Source: Streptomyces diacarni
Lineage (GTDB): Bacteria > Actinomycetota > Actinomycetes > Streptomycetales > Streptomycetaceae
Assembly (NCBI RefSeq): GCF_003323715.1
Contig: NZ_QOIN01000033.1
Span: 62,001 to 126,000 of the forward strand
DNA length: 64,000 bases
Direction of reading: 5' to 3'
Position numbers and translations under genes: made by a program. Position 1 is the stretch's first letter. Each line of letters starts with the position of its first letter. The notes under the pieces are model-generated. The model saw only the letters and a program-made list of their open reading frames with translations. It ran no database searches and was not told where the DNA came from. Below, piece after piece: positions 1-8,445 of this stretch.

Positions 1-311
1 GGCACCCCGGCCGTCGGCTCTGCGCCCACGGACCCTTCGCCCACAGGATCCGCGGCCGCCCGCCGCGCGGTGGCCCCGCCCGCTCCCGCCCCCGCGCCCG
101 CGCAAGGAGCCGCGTCCACGTAGGCGGTCGCCTCCGCGCAGGCGGTCATCGGCGCGGGGCCGAACTCGCGGAAGCCGTCCGTCAACCGGTCGAGCAGCGC
201 TCGCGCGCCGGCGCGCGAGGGGTTACGGCGCTCGGGGGCGTGCGCTCCGTGCGGCGGGCGGGCGTCGTCGCCCTCGTCGGGTGCGCTGTCACCGGGTGCC
301 ATCGGGCTCAT
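1..311 (-). CDS. Partial hypothetical protein (5' part only)
   Basis: An open frame starts at ATG 311 (first residues MSPMAPGDSAPDEGDD) and runs without a stop off the left edge, giving about 103 visible residues. It has an acidic, disordered start, then an Arg-rich stretch and a short segment with LLDRLTDGFREFGPAP, and becomes Ala/Gly-rich toward the edge. I recognise no domain. It lies 61 bases upstream of the amidohydrolase stop on the same strand and could be the next gene of that transcript. The start is uncertain because a second ATG lies three codons downstream. Confidence 0.55.
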   Translation of the reverse strand, partial: MSPMAPGDSAPDEGDDARPPHGAHAPERRNPSRAGARALLDRLTDGFREFGPAPMTACAEATAYVDAAPCAGAGAGAGGATARRAAADPVGEGSVGAEPTAGV

Positions 312-372
312 GCGTCCAGCGTGCGGCACCGGGTGCCGCTTGTCAGCACGGCACCCTCGCCGACGGCGTGCC

Positions 373-1473
373 TCAGCGCACCACCCGGCCCCTGAGCACC
401 ACATGGCGCGGCGTGTCCAGTACGCGGACGTCCGCGCGCGGGTCGGTGTCGTAGACGACGAAGTCGGCGGGGGCGCCCTCGGTCAGCCCGGGCCGGCCCA
501 GCCAGTCGCGGGCCGTCCAGGTGGCGGCTGCCAGCGCGTCGCGGGCGGGGATACCGGCCCTGACGAGTTCGGCGACCTCCTGGCCGACGAGCCCGTGGGC
601 GAGGGAGCCGCCCGCGTCGGTGCCGGTGAAGACGGGGATGCCGGCGTCCCAGGCGGCACGCACGGTCTCGTAGCGGCGGGCGTGCAGCTGCCGCATGTGC
701 GCCGACCAGCGGGGGAACTTGCCCTCGCCGCCGTCGGCGAGAGCGGGGAAGGTGGCGATGTTGACAAGGGTGGGCACGATGGCGACGCCGCGCTCGGCGA
801 AGAGCGGGACGGTCTCCTCGGTGAGCCCGGTGGCGTGCTCGACGCAGTCGATGCCCGCCTCCACCAGGTCGCGCAGCGAGTCCTCGGCGAAGCAGTGTGC
901 GGTGACGCGGGCGCCTTCCTGGTGGGCCGCTTCGATGGCCTCCTCGATGGCCCAGCGCGGCCAGCAGGCGGTGAGGTCGCCCTCTTCCCTGTCGATCCAG
1001 TCGCCGACGATCTTGACCCAGCCGTCCCCGCGCCGGGCCTCGCGGCGTACGTAGGCGGCCAGGTCGCCGGGTTCGATCTCGTGCGCGTAGTTGCGGATGT
1101 AGCGGCGGGTGCGGGCGATGTGGCGCCCGGCGCGGATGATGCGGGGTAGGTCCTCGCGGTGGTCGATCCAGCGGGTGTCGGAGGGCGAGCCGGCGTCGCG
1201 GAGCAGCAGCGCGCCGGCCTCGCGGTCGGTGAGCGCCTGCTTCTCGCTGGTGGAGTCGTCGACGGGGCCGTGCGCGTCGAGCCCGACGTGGCAGTGGGCG
1301 TCCACGAGCCCGGGCAGTACCCAGCCGTTCAGGGTGGTCGGCTCGATGGCACCGGGGGCCACCGGGGGCCGTTCGTAGGTGAGGCGCCCGTCCACCACCC
1401 ACATCTGTTCCCGTACGTCCTCGGGCCCGACCAGTACCCGCCCCTTGATGTGCAGACTCGCGCGCTCGCTCAT
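373..1473 (-). CDS. Amidohydrolase family protein
   Basis: A 366-residue metal-dependent hydrolase of the amidohydrolase superfamily, probably cleaving an amide, imide or similar C-N bond; the substrate cannot be read from sequence. The N-terminal beta domain is followed by GLVDAHCHVGLD, whose two histidines (about residues 60 and 62) are the family metal ligands. Further family blocks are VTAHCFAE, GIDCVEHATGL and PVFTGTDAGGS. I chose ATG 1473 because it begins the conserved MSERASLHIKGRVLVG segment; the open frame extends upstream to 1740 without resembling coding sequence. A 496-base spacer separates it head-to-head from ectA. Confidence 0.88.
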   Translation of the reverse strand: MSERASLHIKGRVLVGPEDVREQMWVVDGRLTYERPPVAPGAIEPTTLNGWVLPGLVDAHCHVGLDAHGPVDDSTSEKQALTDREAGALLLRDAGSPSDTRWIDHREDLPRIIRAGRHIARTRRYIRNYAHEIEPGDLAAYVRREARRGDGWVKIVGDWIDREEGDLTACWPRWAIEEAIEAAHQEGARVTAHCFAEDSLRDLVEAGIDCVEHATGLTEETVPLFAERGVAIVPTLVNIATFPALADGGEGKFPRWSAHMRQLHARRYETVRAAWDAGIPVFTGTDAGGSLAHGLVGQEVAELVRAGIPARDALAAATWTARDWLGRPGLTEGAPADFVVYDTDPRADVRVLDTPRHVVLRGRVVR

Positions 1474-1969
1474 GGCGGCACTGTACGAGTGGCCGGTACG
1501 CCGGTGTCCAGGGTGCCCAGGGCGGCTCGTCCGGTGCGGATTCCCCCCGCGGGGCCGGCGCGGCGCATCGGGAACGGAAGGGGACGGAAGGCGGCGGGGA
1601 GAAGCCGGGAAGGGAACACGGAGCATCATCGCGGAAAACGGAGACAGGTGCCTGCTCCCCGGTTTACGATGCAATACCGGCGCGTTTTCGCGTACAGGTT
1701 CCCGTCTTCTTCTGCCCGCTTTCCCCGGTCTCAAACGCAAAGATTTCGCTAGCGCCGAAGCGCGTATTCCGGGCCACTCTCCCTACTGTTATCGCACTGT
1801 GACGTACTCCACAGGTCGGCTACTATATCCCGACATGACGGGGCAAAAGGGGGTGGCGAGCGGTGCGGCAGCGCGCCCGCCCGCCCGCGCGCGATAACAC
1901 GGACCGCCTCCGTCGTGTAACCCCTGACCCCCGTGCACTTTCGGATTCTGCTCGGTAAATTGAATTCGC
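1474..1969. other. Intergenic region, amidohydrolase-ectA
   Basis: This is a 496-base divergent spacer. The half nearer the amidohydrolase is GC-rich and featureless. From about 1640 the composition becomes more AT-rich, which fits the promoter region of the ect operon. I see no gene in it; the open frames crossing it lack codon bias and family-like content. Confidence 0.7.
1799..1826 (+). promoter_or_regulatory. Candidate ectA promoter
   Basis: GTGACG (1799-1804) and TACTAT (1821-1826) are 16 bases apart, close to the main vegetative pattern TTGACN-N16-18-TANNNT. This would leave a leader of roughly 135 bases before ectA. A second possible -10, TAAATT (1956-1961), lies 8 bases before the ectA ATG, which lacks a clear Shine-Dalgarno, so a leaderless transcript is an alternative. 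Both are inferences from motif shape only. Confidence 0.3.
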
Positions 1970-2536
1970 ATGACCGCCGCACAAGCAGACCATGCACGTG
2001 CCCACAGAGACTTTCTGGAAATGCCGGAGGGACTGAAGCTCGACACACCGCGTGTGGACGACGGAGCCGCGATCTGGCGCATCGCCCGCGACTCGAAGAC
2101 CCTCGATCTCAACTCCTCCTACAGCTATCTGCTGTGGTGCCGCGACTTCGCCGCCACCTCGGTTGTCGCCCGCGACGGAGCGGGTGAACCGGTCGGCTTC
2201 ATCACCGGGTACGTCCGGCCCGAGGCGCCGCGCACCCTGCTGATCTGGCAGGTGGCCGTCGACGAGGCAGCCCGCGGCCGCGGGCTCGCGGCCGCGATGC
2301 TGGACGGACTGACACTCCGTGCCGCCGAGGAGTGCGGCATCGACAGCATCGAGACCACGGTCACCCCCGACAACACCCCCTCCAACCGGCTGTTCACCTC
2401 CTACGCGCAGCGCCACTCGGCAGCGGTCGCCAAGGACGTGCTGTTCGACGCCGCCCTCTTCCCCGAGGACGGTCACGAGCCCGAGGTGGGCTACCGGATC
2501 GGTCCGGTCGCGTTTCCCGGCGCATCGAAGCGCTGA
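1970..2536 (+). CDS. ectA: L-2,4-diaminobutyrate acetyltransferase EctA
   Basis: Transfers acetyl from acetyl-CoA to L-2,4-diaminobutyrate, giving N-gamma-acetyl-diaminobutyrate, the second step of ectoine synthesis in the cytoplasm. The 188 residues form a GNAT domain. The EctA signature LDLNSSYSY is at 46-54, WQVAVDEAARGRG at 93-105 contains the acetyl-CoA-binding RGRGLA, and the late block IETTVTPDN also matches the family. It is first in ectABCD. The ATG has no obvious ribosome-binding site; the start is kept because known Streptomyces EctA proteins begin MTAAQAD. An internal ATG (2021) is the alternative. Confidence 0.95.
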   Translation: MTAAQADHARAHRDFLEMPEGLKLDTPRVDDGAAIWRIARDSKTLDLNSSYSYLLWCRDFAATSVVARDGAGEPVGFITGYVRPEAPRTLLIWQVAVDEAARGRGLAAAMLDGLTLRAAEECGIDSIETTVTPDNTPSNRLFTSYAQRHSAAVAKDVLFDAALFPEDGHEPEVGYRIGPVAFPGASKR

Positions 2537-2631
2537 CGTATACGGCCAGGCCAGGGCGGGTAGGCCCGTCGCCGGTCCGCCCTCACCGACAGACTTTCTT
2601 TCCCCCGCGACTCACTCCCCAGGAGCAAGCT

Positions 2632-3909
2632 GTGACCATCACCCAGCCGGACCTCAGCGTCTTCGAAACCGTGGAGTCGGAGGTGCGCAGCTACTGCCGT
2701 GGCTGGCCGACCATCTTCGACCGGGCGCAGGGCGCGCACATGTACGACGAGGACGGCCACACCTACCTCGACTTCTTCGCCGGAGCGGGCACCCTCAACT
2801 ACGGCCACAACAACCCGGTCCTCAAACGGGCCCTCCTGGACTACCTGGAGCGCGACGGCGTCGTGCACGGGCTGGACATGTCCACCTCGGCCAAGCGCTC
2901 CTTCCTGGAGACGTTCCAGGAGGTGATCCTCCAGCCGCGCGGCCTCGACCACAAGGTGATGTTCCCCGGACCGACCGGCACCAACGCCGTGGAAGCGGCG
3001 CTGAAGCTGGCCCGCAAGGTCAAGGGCCGCGAGTCGATCGTCTCGTTCACCAACGCCTTCCACGGCATGTCGCTCGGCTCGCTGGCCGTGACCGGCAACG
3101 CGTTCAAGCGCGCGGGCGCCGGTATCCCGCTGGTGCACGGCACGCCGATGCCGTTCGACGACTACCTCAACGGCACCACCGAGGACTTCGTCTGGTTCGA
3201 GCGGCTGCTGGAGGACCAGGGCTCGGGGCTGAACAAGCCGGCCGCCGTGATCGTGGAGACCGTGCAGGGCGAAGGCGGCATCAACGTCGCCCGCGCCGAG
3301 TGGCTCAAGGCGCTCTCCGAGCTGTGCGAGCGCCACGACATGCTGCTGATCGTCGACGACATCCAGATGGGCTGCGGCCGCACCGGCGCCTTCTTCTCGT
3401 TCGAGGAGGCGGGCATCAAGCCGGACATCATCACGCTGTCGAAGTCCATCGGCGGCTACGGGATGCCGCTGGCGCTCACCCTCTTCAAGCCGGAGCTGGA
3501 CGTCTGGGAGCCGGGCGAGCACAACGGCACCTTCCGCGGCAACAACCCGGCCTTCGTCACCGCGACCGCCGCGCTGCAGACCTACTGGGCCGACGGCCAG
3601 ATGGAGAAGCAGACGCTCTCGCGCGGTGAGCAGGTCGAGGCGGCGCTCAAGGCCATCGCCGAGGAACACACCGACCCCGTCTCCGGCGTAGCCGACCACC
3701 GCGGCCGCGGCCTGGTGTGGGGTCTGGAGTTCCACAACAAGAGCCGGGCGAACGCCGTGGCCAAGCGCGCCTTCGAGCTGGGGCTGCTCATCGAGACCTC
3801 AGGCCCGCAGAGCGAGGTCGTCAAGCTGCTGCCCTCACTGACCATCACCCCCGAGGAACTGGACGAGGGGCTGCGCATCCTCGCGCGAGCCGTACGCGAA
3901 ACGGCCTGA
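2632..3909 (+). CDS. ectB: Diaminobutyrate--2-oxoglutarate transaminase EctB
   Basis: A class-III PLP aminotransferase that makes L-2,4-diaminobutyrate from aspartate-4-semialdehyde with glutamate as amino donor; this is the entry step of ectoine synthesis. The protein has 425 residues from GTG 2632, preceded by AGGAG. Typical blocks are GAGTLNYGHNNP (51-62), PGPTGTNAVEAALKLAR (112-128), IVDDIQMGCGRTG (240-252) and the PLP lysine K271 in TLSKSIGGYG. It is 95 bases downstream of ectA. A strong hairpin follows the stop codon, before ectC. Confidence 0.97.
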   Translation: MTITQPDLSVFETVESEVRSYCRGWPTIFDRAQGAHMYDEDGHTYLDFFAGAGTLNYGHNNPVLKRALLDYLERDGVVHGLDMSTSAKRSFLETFQEVILQPRGLDHKVMFPGPTGTNAVEAALKLARKVKGRESIVSFTNAFHGMSLGSLAVTGNAFKRAGAGIPLVHGTPMPFDDYLNGTTEDFVWFERLLEDQGSGLNKPAAVIVETVQGEGGINVARAEWLKALSELCERHDMLLIVDDIQMGCGRTGAFFSFEEAGIKPDIITLSKSIGGYGMPLALTLFKPELDVWEPGEHNGTFRGNNPAFVTATAALQTYWADGQMEKQTLSRGEQVEAALKAIAEEHTDPVSGVADHRGRGLVWGLEFHNKSRANAVAKRAFELGLLIETSGPQSEVVKLLPSLTITPEELDEGLRILARAVRETA

Positions 3910-3922
3910 CCCCCCTGGACGC

Positions 3923-3951
3923 GGCCCGTCCCGGCACAACCGGGACGGGCC
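3923..3951 (+). terminator. Hairpin between ectB and ectC
   Basis: A perfect 12-bp stem (ggcccgtcccgg with its complement) closes a 5-base loop, 14 bases after the ectB stop. It is not followed by a long T-run and lies inside an operon, so it may be a partial terminator, an RNA-processing or a stability element. Confidence 0.6.
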
Positions 3952-3988
3952 TCTTCCGTGATACACACAGAGAAAGGCACCATCAGAC

Positions 3989-4393
3989 GTGATAGTCCGT
4001 TCATTCAAGGACATCGAGAACACCGACCGTCACATCAAGTCACAGTCGGGCACATGGGAGAGCAAGCGCATCGTCCTGGCGAAGGAAAAGGTGGGCTTCT
4101 CCCTGCACGAGACGATCCTCTACGCGGGGACGGAGACGACGATGTGGTACGCCAACCACATCGAGGCCGTGCTCTGCGTCGAGGGCGAGGCGGAACTGAC
4201 CAACGAGGAGACCGGCGAGAAGCACTGGATCTCTCCCGGCACGATGTACCTGCTCAACGGGCACGAGAAGCACACGATGCGCCCGAAGACCGACTTCCGC
4301 TGCGTGTGCGTCTTCAACCCGCCGGTCACCGGCCGTGAGGACCACGACGAGAACGGCGTCTACCCGCTGCTCACCGAGCCGGACGAGAGCTGA
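3989..4393 (+). CDS. ectC: L-ectoine synthase EctC
   Basis: Closes N-gamma-acetyl-diaminobutyrate into ectoine by water elimination. The 134-residue cupin starts with GTG 3989 (residues MIVRSFKDI). It contains the cupin core [25 protein letters not shown] and the pair GHEKH at 91-95. By comparison with studied EctC proteins the metal ligands should be E59, Y87 and H95; this assignment is by motif, not structure. Length matches the family (about 130). It sits between two strong hairpins, 79 bases after ectB and 138 before ectD. Confidence 0.97.
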   Translation: MIVRSFKDIENTDRHIKSQSGTWESKRIVLAKEKVGFSLHETILYAGTETTMWYANHIEAVLCVEGEAELTNEETGEKHWISPGTMYLLNGHEKHTMRPKTDFRCVCVFNPPVTGREDHDENGVYPLLTEPDES

Positions 4394-4443
4394 GCGACTG
4401 GCTTTCGCCGCGAAAGGGGACCGTTTTCACCGGTCCACGTCGG

Positions 4444-4480
4444 CCGGACGGCCTCCCTGCACCACGGGGAGGCCGTCCGG
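4444..4480 (+). terminator. Hairpin between ectC and ectD
   Basis: A perfect 14-bp stem (ccggacggcctccc and its complement) with a 9-base loop is centred about 70 bases after the ectC stop. It probably attenuates transcription into ectD or stabilises the ectABC part of the message. Confidence 0.6.
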
Positions 4481-4531
4481 ACCGTTTCGCCATGTGAACA
4501 GGGCCGTACGAGAGGAGAGGAAGGCACAACC

Positions 4532-5431
4532 ATGACCACCGCACCCGAGCGCACCGCCGACCTGTACCCGACCCGTGGAGCCACCGAGGTGGCCACTCCG
4601 CGGATGGACCCCGTCGTGTGGTCCGAACCGGGTACTCCGGGGCCGATCGAGGCCACGGACCTGGCGGGCTTCGAGCGGGACGGGTTCCTCGCCATCGATC
4701 AGCTCATCACCTCCGACGAGGTGGAGACACTGCGCGCGGAACTGGAACGGCTCACCTCGGATTCGGAGATCCGCGCGGACGAACGCTCGATCGTCGAGCC
4801 GCAGTCCTCGGAGATCCGGACCGTGTTCGAGGTGCACAAGATCAGCGAGGTCTTCGCACAGCTCGTGCGGGACCCGCGCATCGTGGGCAGGGCACGGCAG
4901 ATCCTGGGCTCGGACGTCTACGTCCACCAGTCCCGGATCAACGTCAAGCCGGGCTTCGGGGCCACGGGCTTCTACTGGCACTCCGACTTCGAGACCTGGC
5001 ACGCGGAGGACGGTTTGCCCAACATGCGGACCGTATCGGTCTCGATCGCGCTGACGGAGAACTACGACACGAACGGCGGCCTGATGATCATGCCGGGGTC
5101 GCACAAGACCTTCCTCGGCTGCGCGGGCGAAACGCCGAAGGACAACTACAAGAAGTCGCTGCAGATGCAGGACGCGGGCACACCGTCCGACGAGTCCCTG
5201 ACCAAGTTCGCCGACGCACACGGCATCAAACTGTTCACCGGCAAGGCCGGCTCGGCGACCTGGTTCGACTGCAACTGCATGCACGGAAGCGGTGACAACA
5301 TCACTCCGTACCCGCGGAGCAACGTGTTCATCGTCTTCAACAGCGTCGAGAACGAGGCGGCGGAGCCCTTCGCCGCGCCCGTCCGCCGCCCCGAGTTCAT
5401 CGGGGCCCGGGACTTCACGCCCGTGAAGTGA
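4532..5431 (+). CDS. ectD: Ectoine hydroxylase EctD
   Basis: A non-heme Fe(II), 2-oxoglutarate-dependent dioxygenase that converts ectoine to 5-hydroxyectoine using O2. The 299 residues match the family length. The iron facial triad is visible as H150-x-D152 in FYWHSDFETWH and H251 in CNCMHGSGDN; R262 in PYPRSN probably binds 2-oxoglutarate. The block VHQSRINVKPGF is typical of EctD. The ATG at 4532 follows GAGAGGAAGG. It is the last gene of the operon and is followed by a GC-rich hairpin. Confidence 0.97.
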   Translation: MTTAPERTADLYPTRGATEVATPRMDPVVWSEPGTPGPIEATDLAGFERDGFLAIDQLITSDEVETLRAELERLTSDSEIRADERSIVEPQSSEIRTVFEVHKISEVFAQLVRDPRIVGRARQILGSDVYVHQSRINVKPGFGATGFYWHSDFETWHAEDGLPNMRTVSVSIALTENYDTNGGLMIMPGSHKTFLGCAGETPKDNYKKSLQMQDAGTPSDESLTKFADAHGIKLFTGKAGSATWFDCNCMHGSGDNITPYPRSNVFIVFNSVENEAAEPFAAPVRRPEFIGARDFTPVK

Positions 5432-5455
5432 CCCGGCAGGCGGCCCGCTGACGTC

Positions 5456-5483
5456 GGGGCGGGGCAGTGCACGGTCCCGCCCC
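5456..5483 (+). terminator. Hairpin after ectD
   Basis: GGGGCGGG and CCCGCCCC (8 bp) flank a 12-base loop, 25 bases after the ectD stop and facing the convergent aminotransferase gene. Confidence 0.45.
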
Positions 5484-5589
5484 CTCGCCACGAGCCCCCG
5501 CACGGACCGCACCCCGGCCCTTGACCGGTGCGTCGGGGCCGCGTTCAGCCGCACGGAAGCCTCCTCGGCCGTCGCGACCGGGGCCGCGC

Positions 5590-6654
5590 TCAGCCCTTCA
5601 GCAGCCGCAGCAGCCGGTCCACATCCTCCTCGGTGTTGTACAGGTGGAAACCCGCGCGCAGATTGCCCTCGCGGACCGAGAGTGACACCCCCTCGGCCGC
5701 CAGCCGCTCGGCGGCGTGACCGAGCCCGGGCACGGCGACGACCGCCGAGTCCCCCGGCACCGGCGCGTACCCGCCGTCCAACTCCGCGACGCCCTCGCGG
5801 AACCGCGCCGCGAGCGCCCGGTCGTGCGCGCCGATGGCCTCGGGCCCGCCCAACTCCTCGATGAGCTCCAGCGACCGCGCGGCCCCCACGTAACTCAGGA
5901 ACGGCACCGGCTGTTCGTACGCCCGTGCGTGCGGCGCGAGCCGGTCGATGGGCCCGTAGCAGTCGTCCCACGGTGAGGCCCCCGCGACCCACCCGGCGTG
6001 CAGCGGTCGCAGCGCCCCCGCCTCCTGCGCCTGACGTGCGACGACCAGGAACGAGGTGCCCCGCGGGCAGAGCAGCCACTTGTAGGCGCCGCACACCACG
6101 TAGTCGTAGTCGTCGGCCGACAGCGGCAGCCAGCCCGCCGCCTGCGTCACGTCCAGCATCACGCGGGCACCGGCGGCGCGCGCGGCCTCCCTGACCGCCG
6201 GCAGATCGGCGATCCTTCCGTCCACCGACTGCACCGCGCTCAACGCCACCAGCGTCGTCGTGTCGTCCACCGCGTCGGCCAGTGCCTCGAGCGGAACGGT
6301 GCGCAGGTGGACGTCCTCGCGGACGGTGAAGGGGTTCACCACCGAGGAGAACTCGTTCTGGGGCGCGAGGACCCGCGCGCCGGGAGGGAGCGAGGCCGCT
6401 ATCAGCCCGACGTGCGTGGAGACCGCGCTGCCCGCCGCCACGCGCTCTGGCGTCGTGCCCACGAGGCGCGCGAACGCCGCGCGCGCCGCGTCCGCCTCGG
6501 CGTAGTACGCGGGCTGGTCGATGTGGCCCGCCGCCATCCGCGTGGCGGCGTGCGCGATCGCCGTCACCGTGCGGGCGGGGAGCAGACCGTGGGAGGTGGT
6601 GTTGAGGTAGCAGACCTCGGGCGCGAACTCGGCGGCAAGCAGGGCTTCATCCAT
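5590..6654 (-). CDS. Aminotransferase class V family protein
   Basis: A 354-residue PLP-dependent enzyme of the class-V (NifS/kynureninase/isopenicillin N epimerase-like) fold. Residues ARVMLDVTQAAGW carry the PLP-binding aspartate D168 and VVCGAYKWLLCPRG the Schiff-base lysine K192. Lack of the SufS active-site cysteine region argues against a desulfurase; the substrate is unknown. ATG 6654 (MDEALLAAEF) is preferred over the longer frame from 6690, which adds 12 poorly conserved residues. It lies 73 bases downstream of the aldehyde dehydrogenase on the same strand and may be co-transcribed with it. Confidence 0.88.
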   Translation of the reverse strand: MDEALLAAEFAPEVCYLNTTSHGLLPARTVTAIAHAATRMAAGHIDQPAYYAEADAARAAFARLVGTTPERVAAGSAVSTHVGLIAASLPPGARVLAPQNEFSSVVNPFTVREDVHLRTVPLEALADAVDDTTTLVALSAVQSVDGRIADLPAVREAARAAGARVMLDVTQAAGWLPLSADDYDYVVCGAYKWLLCPRGTSFLVVARQAQEAGALRPLHAGWVAGASPWDDCYGPIDRLAPHARAYEQPVPFLSYVGAARSLELIEELGGPEAIGAHDRALAARFREGVAELDGGYAPVPGDSAVVAVPGLGHAAERLAAEGVSLSVREGNLRAGFHLYNTEEDVDRLLRLLKG

Positions 6655-6727
6655 CCGCCCAGTCTCGCCGGGCGCGGATGCCGGGTCCACCGGGTCGCCT
6701 CCCCGGCTTCCCGGCCCGCCCGCTGCC

Positions 6728-8275
6728 TCACACCTCGCGGATGCCGTCCACCCGGCGCGGAAGTCCCAGCGGGTTCCCGTCCCGCAGTTCCGGGGGCAGC
6801 AGCGCTTCGGGGGTGTCCTGGTAGGCGACGGGCCGCAGCCAGCGTTCGATGGCGGTGGCCCCCACGGAGGTGGAGGTCGAGGTCGTGGCCGGGTAGGGCC
6901 CTCCGTGGTGCTGGGCGGGCGCGACGGCCACCCCGGTGGGCCACCCGTTCACGACGACCCGTCCCGCGAGGGCGGTGAGCCGGGCGAGCAGGGCGGCGGC
7001 GGTGCCCTGCTCCCGCGCGGCCTCCTCGGTGCCGAGGTGGACGGTGGCGGTCAGCGACCCGGTCACCCGGGCGAGCACGGCCTCGATGTCCGCCTCGTCG
7101 CCGTAGCGCACGGCGACGGTCACGGGCCCGAAGCACTCCTCCCACAGCAGTGCGTGTTCCTCGTCCAGGTCGCGTGCGGCGAGGGTGAGCACGCCGGGCC
7201 GCACGGTGCGTCCCGTCTCCTCCTCGCCCGCTCCGGCCTCGACCGGGGCCTGCACCTTGGCGAGCGCCGCCCGTGCGCGGACGCCGTCGAGGAAGGCGTC
7301 CCGCATCCGTGCGTCGAGCAGGTGTCCGGGCGCGGTGTCGCGCAGCGTCGCGGCGAGCGCTGCGAGCGTCCGGTCGCCGTCGGGTCCTTCGGGGACGAGG
7401 ACGAGTCCGGGCTTGACGCAGAACTGTCCGGTGCCCAGCGTGACGGAGCCGCCGAGACCCTGGCCGAGCTGTTCGGCGCGTTCGGCGACGGCGGCGGGCG
7501 TGAGGACGACGGGGTTGAGGGAGCCGAGTTCGCCGTGGAAGGGGATGGGCTCGGGCCGGGAGGACGCGGCGTCGAAGAGGGCGCGTCCTCCGCGTACCGA
7601 TCCGGTGAACCCGGCGGCGGAGACCAACGGGTGGCGCACCAGTTCGACGCCGGCGTCGAATCCGTGCACCACGGAGACGACGTCGCGCGCGAGCCCGGCC
7701 TCGGCCGCGGCCGCACGCAGCGCGGCGGCGCACAGCTGAGAGGTCGCGGGGTGGTCGGGGTGCGCCTTGACGACGACGGGGCAGCCGGCCGCGAGAGCGC
7801 TGGCGGTGTCGCCTCCGGGGACGGAGAAGGCCAGCGGGAAGTTGGAGGCGGCGTAGACGGCGACGACGCCCAACGGCAGCTTGTAGCGGCGCAGATCGGG
7901 CTGCGGCGGGGTGCGCGAGGGGTCGGCGTGGTCGATGATGACGCCGAGATGGTCGCCGTCCTCGACCTCGTCGGCGAAGGCGCGCAGCTGACCGGTGGTG
8001 CGGGCGAGTTCGCCGGTGAGCCGAGGCACGCCGAGCGCGCTCTCGGCGTCTGCGGTCGCCACGATGCGCTCGCCGTCGGCCTCCAAGTGCGCGGCCGCGG
8101 TCCGCAGGAAGGCCGCCCGCGCGCTGCGGTCGGCGAGCGAGGGCAGCGCGTCGCGTGCCGCCCGCACGGCGGCGTCGACGTCGGCCGCCGTGGCCTCGTC
8201 CGCGACGCGCTCCCGCTGGTCCCCGGTGCGGGGGTCGACGCTCCAGACCGGTACTGCTCCTGCCACTGCGGCCAC
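6728..8275 (-). CDS. Aldehyde dehydrogenase (NADP+), ketoglutarate-semialdehyde dehydrogenase-like
   Basis: Oxidises an aldehyde to an acid with NAD(P)+; overall similarity is to 2,5-dioxovalerate (alpha-ketoglutarate semialdehyde) dehydrogenases, which finish pentose, hexarate or hydroxyproline breakdown. Seen in 515 residues: YAASNFPLAFSVPGGD (oxyanion Asn, about 145), catalytic E249 in FHGELGSLNP and nucleophile C286 in GTGQFCVKPG. GTG 8275 follows GAAGGGAC; the frame extends upstream without a good site. It is divergent from an IclR regulator, a common arrangement for sugar-acid catabolism. The exact substrate is inferred, not shown. Confidence 0.88.
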   Translation of the reverse strand: MAAVAGAVPVWSVDPRTGDQRERVADEATAADVDAAVRAARDALPSLADRSARAAFLRTAAAHLEADGERIVATADAESALGVPRLTGELARTTGQLRAFADEVEDGDHLGVIIDHADPSRTPPQPDLRRYKLPLGVVAVYAASNFPLAFSVPGGDTASALAAGCPVVVKAHPDHPATSQLCAAALRAAAAEAGLARDVVSVVHGFDAGVELVRHPLVSAAGFTGSVRGGRALFDAASSRPEPIPFHGELGSLNPVVLTPAAVAERAEQLGQGLGGSVTLGTGQFCVKPGLVLVPEGPDGDRTLAALAATLRDTAPGHLLDARMRDAFLDGVRARAALAKVQAPVEAGAGEEETGRTVRPGVLTLAARDLDEEHALLWEECFGPVTVAVRYGDEADIEAVLARVTGSLTATVHLGTEEAAREQGTAAALLARLTALAGRVVVNGWPTGVAVAPAQHHGGPYPATTSTSTSVGATAIERWLRPVAYQDTPEALLPPELRDGNPLGLPRRVDGIREV

Positions 8276-8363
8276 CTGTGTCCCTTCGCGTTCCGCACAT
8301 GCGTCCGTGCTGTCGCCCGCTCCGCCGGACCGGTCCCGCGGATCCGCGCTCTGACAGGCCACC

Positions 8364-8383
8364 TTGTTCGGTATTCTGAACAA
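8364..8383. promoter_or_regulatory. Inverted repeat, likely IclR-type operator
   Basis: TTGTTC and GAACAA (perfect 6-bp arms, 8-base spacer) lie between the divergent aldehyde dehydrogenase and IclR genes. Two copies of ctgtaggt (8389-8396, 8412-8419) follow 23 bases apart. The position suits autoregulation and control of the dehydrogenase. Confidence 0.5.
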
Positions 8384-8445
8384 CGTCCCTGTAGGTGAAT
8401 TCCCTTCGGGACTGTAGGTCCGCCTGAACTAAGGGGTCAAGGTCG

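Noticed and set aside
1474..1969. Possible small gene or RNA before ectA
   Set aside because: No open frame with coding bias and no clear structured element; only promoter-like motifs can be supported.
5590..6654. Class-V aminotransferase as a second cysteine desulfurase
   Set aside because: The PLP lysine is present, but no cysteine in the context of the SufS/NifS active-site loop is seen.
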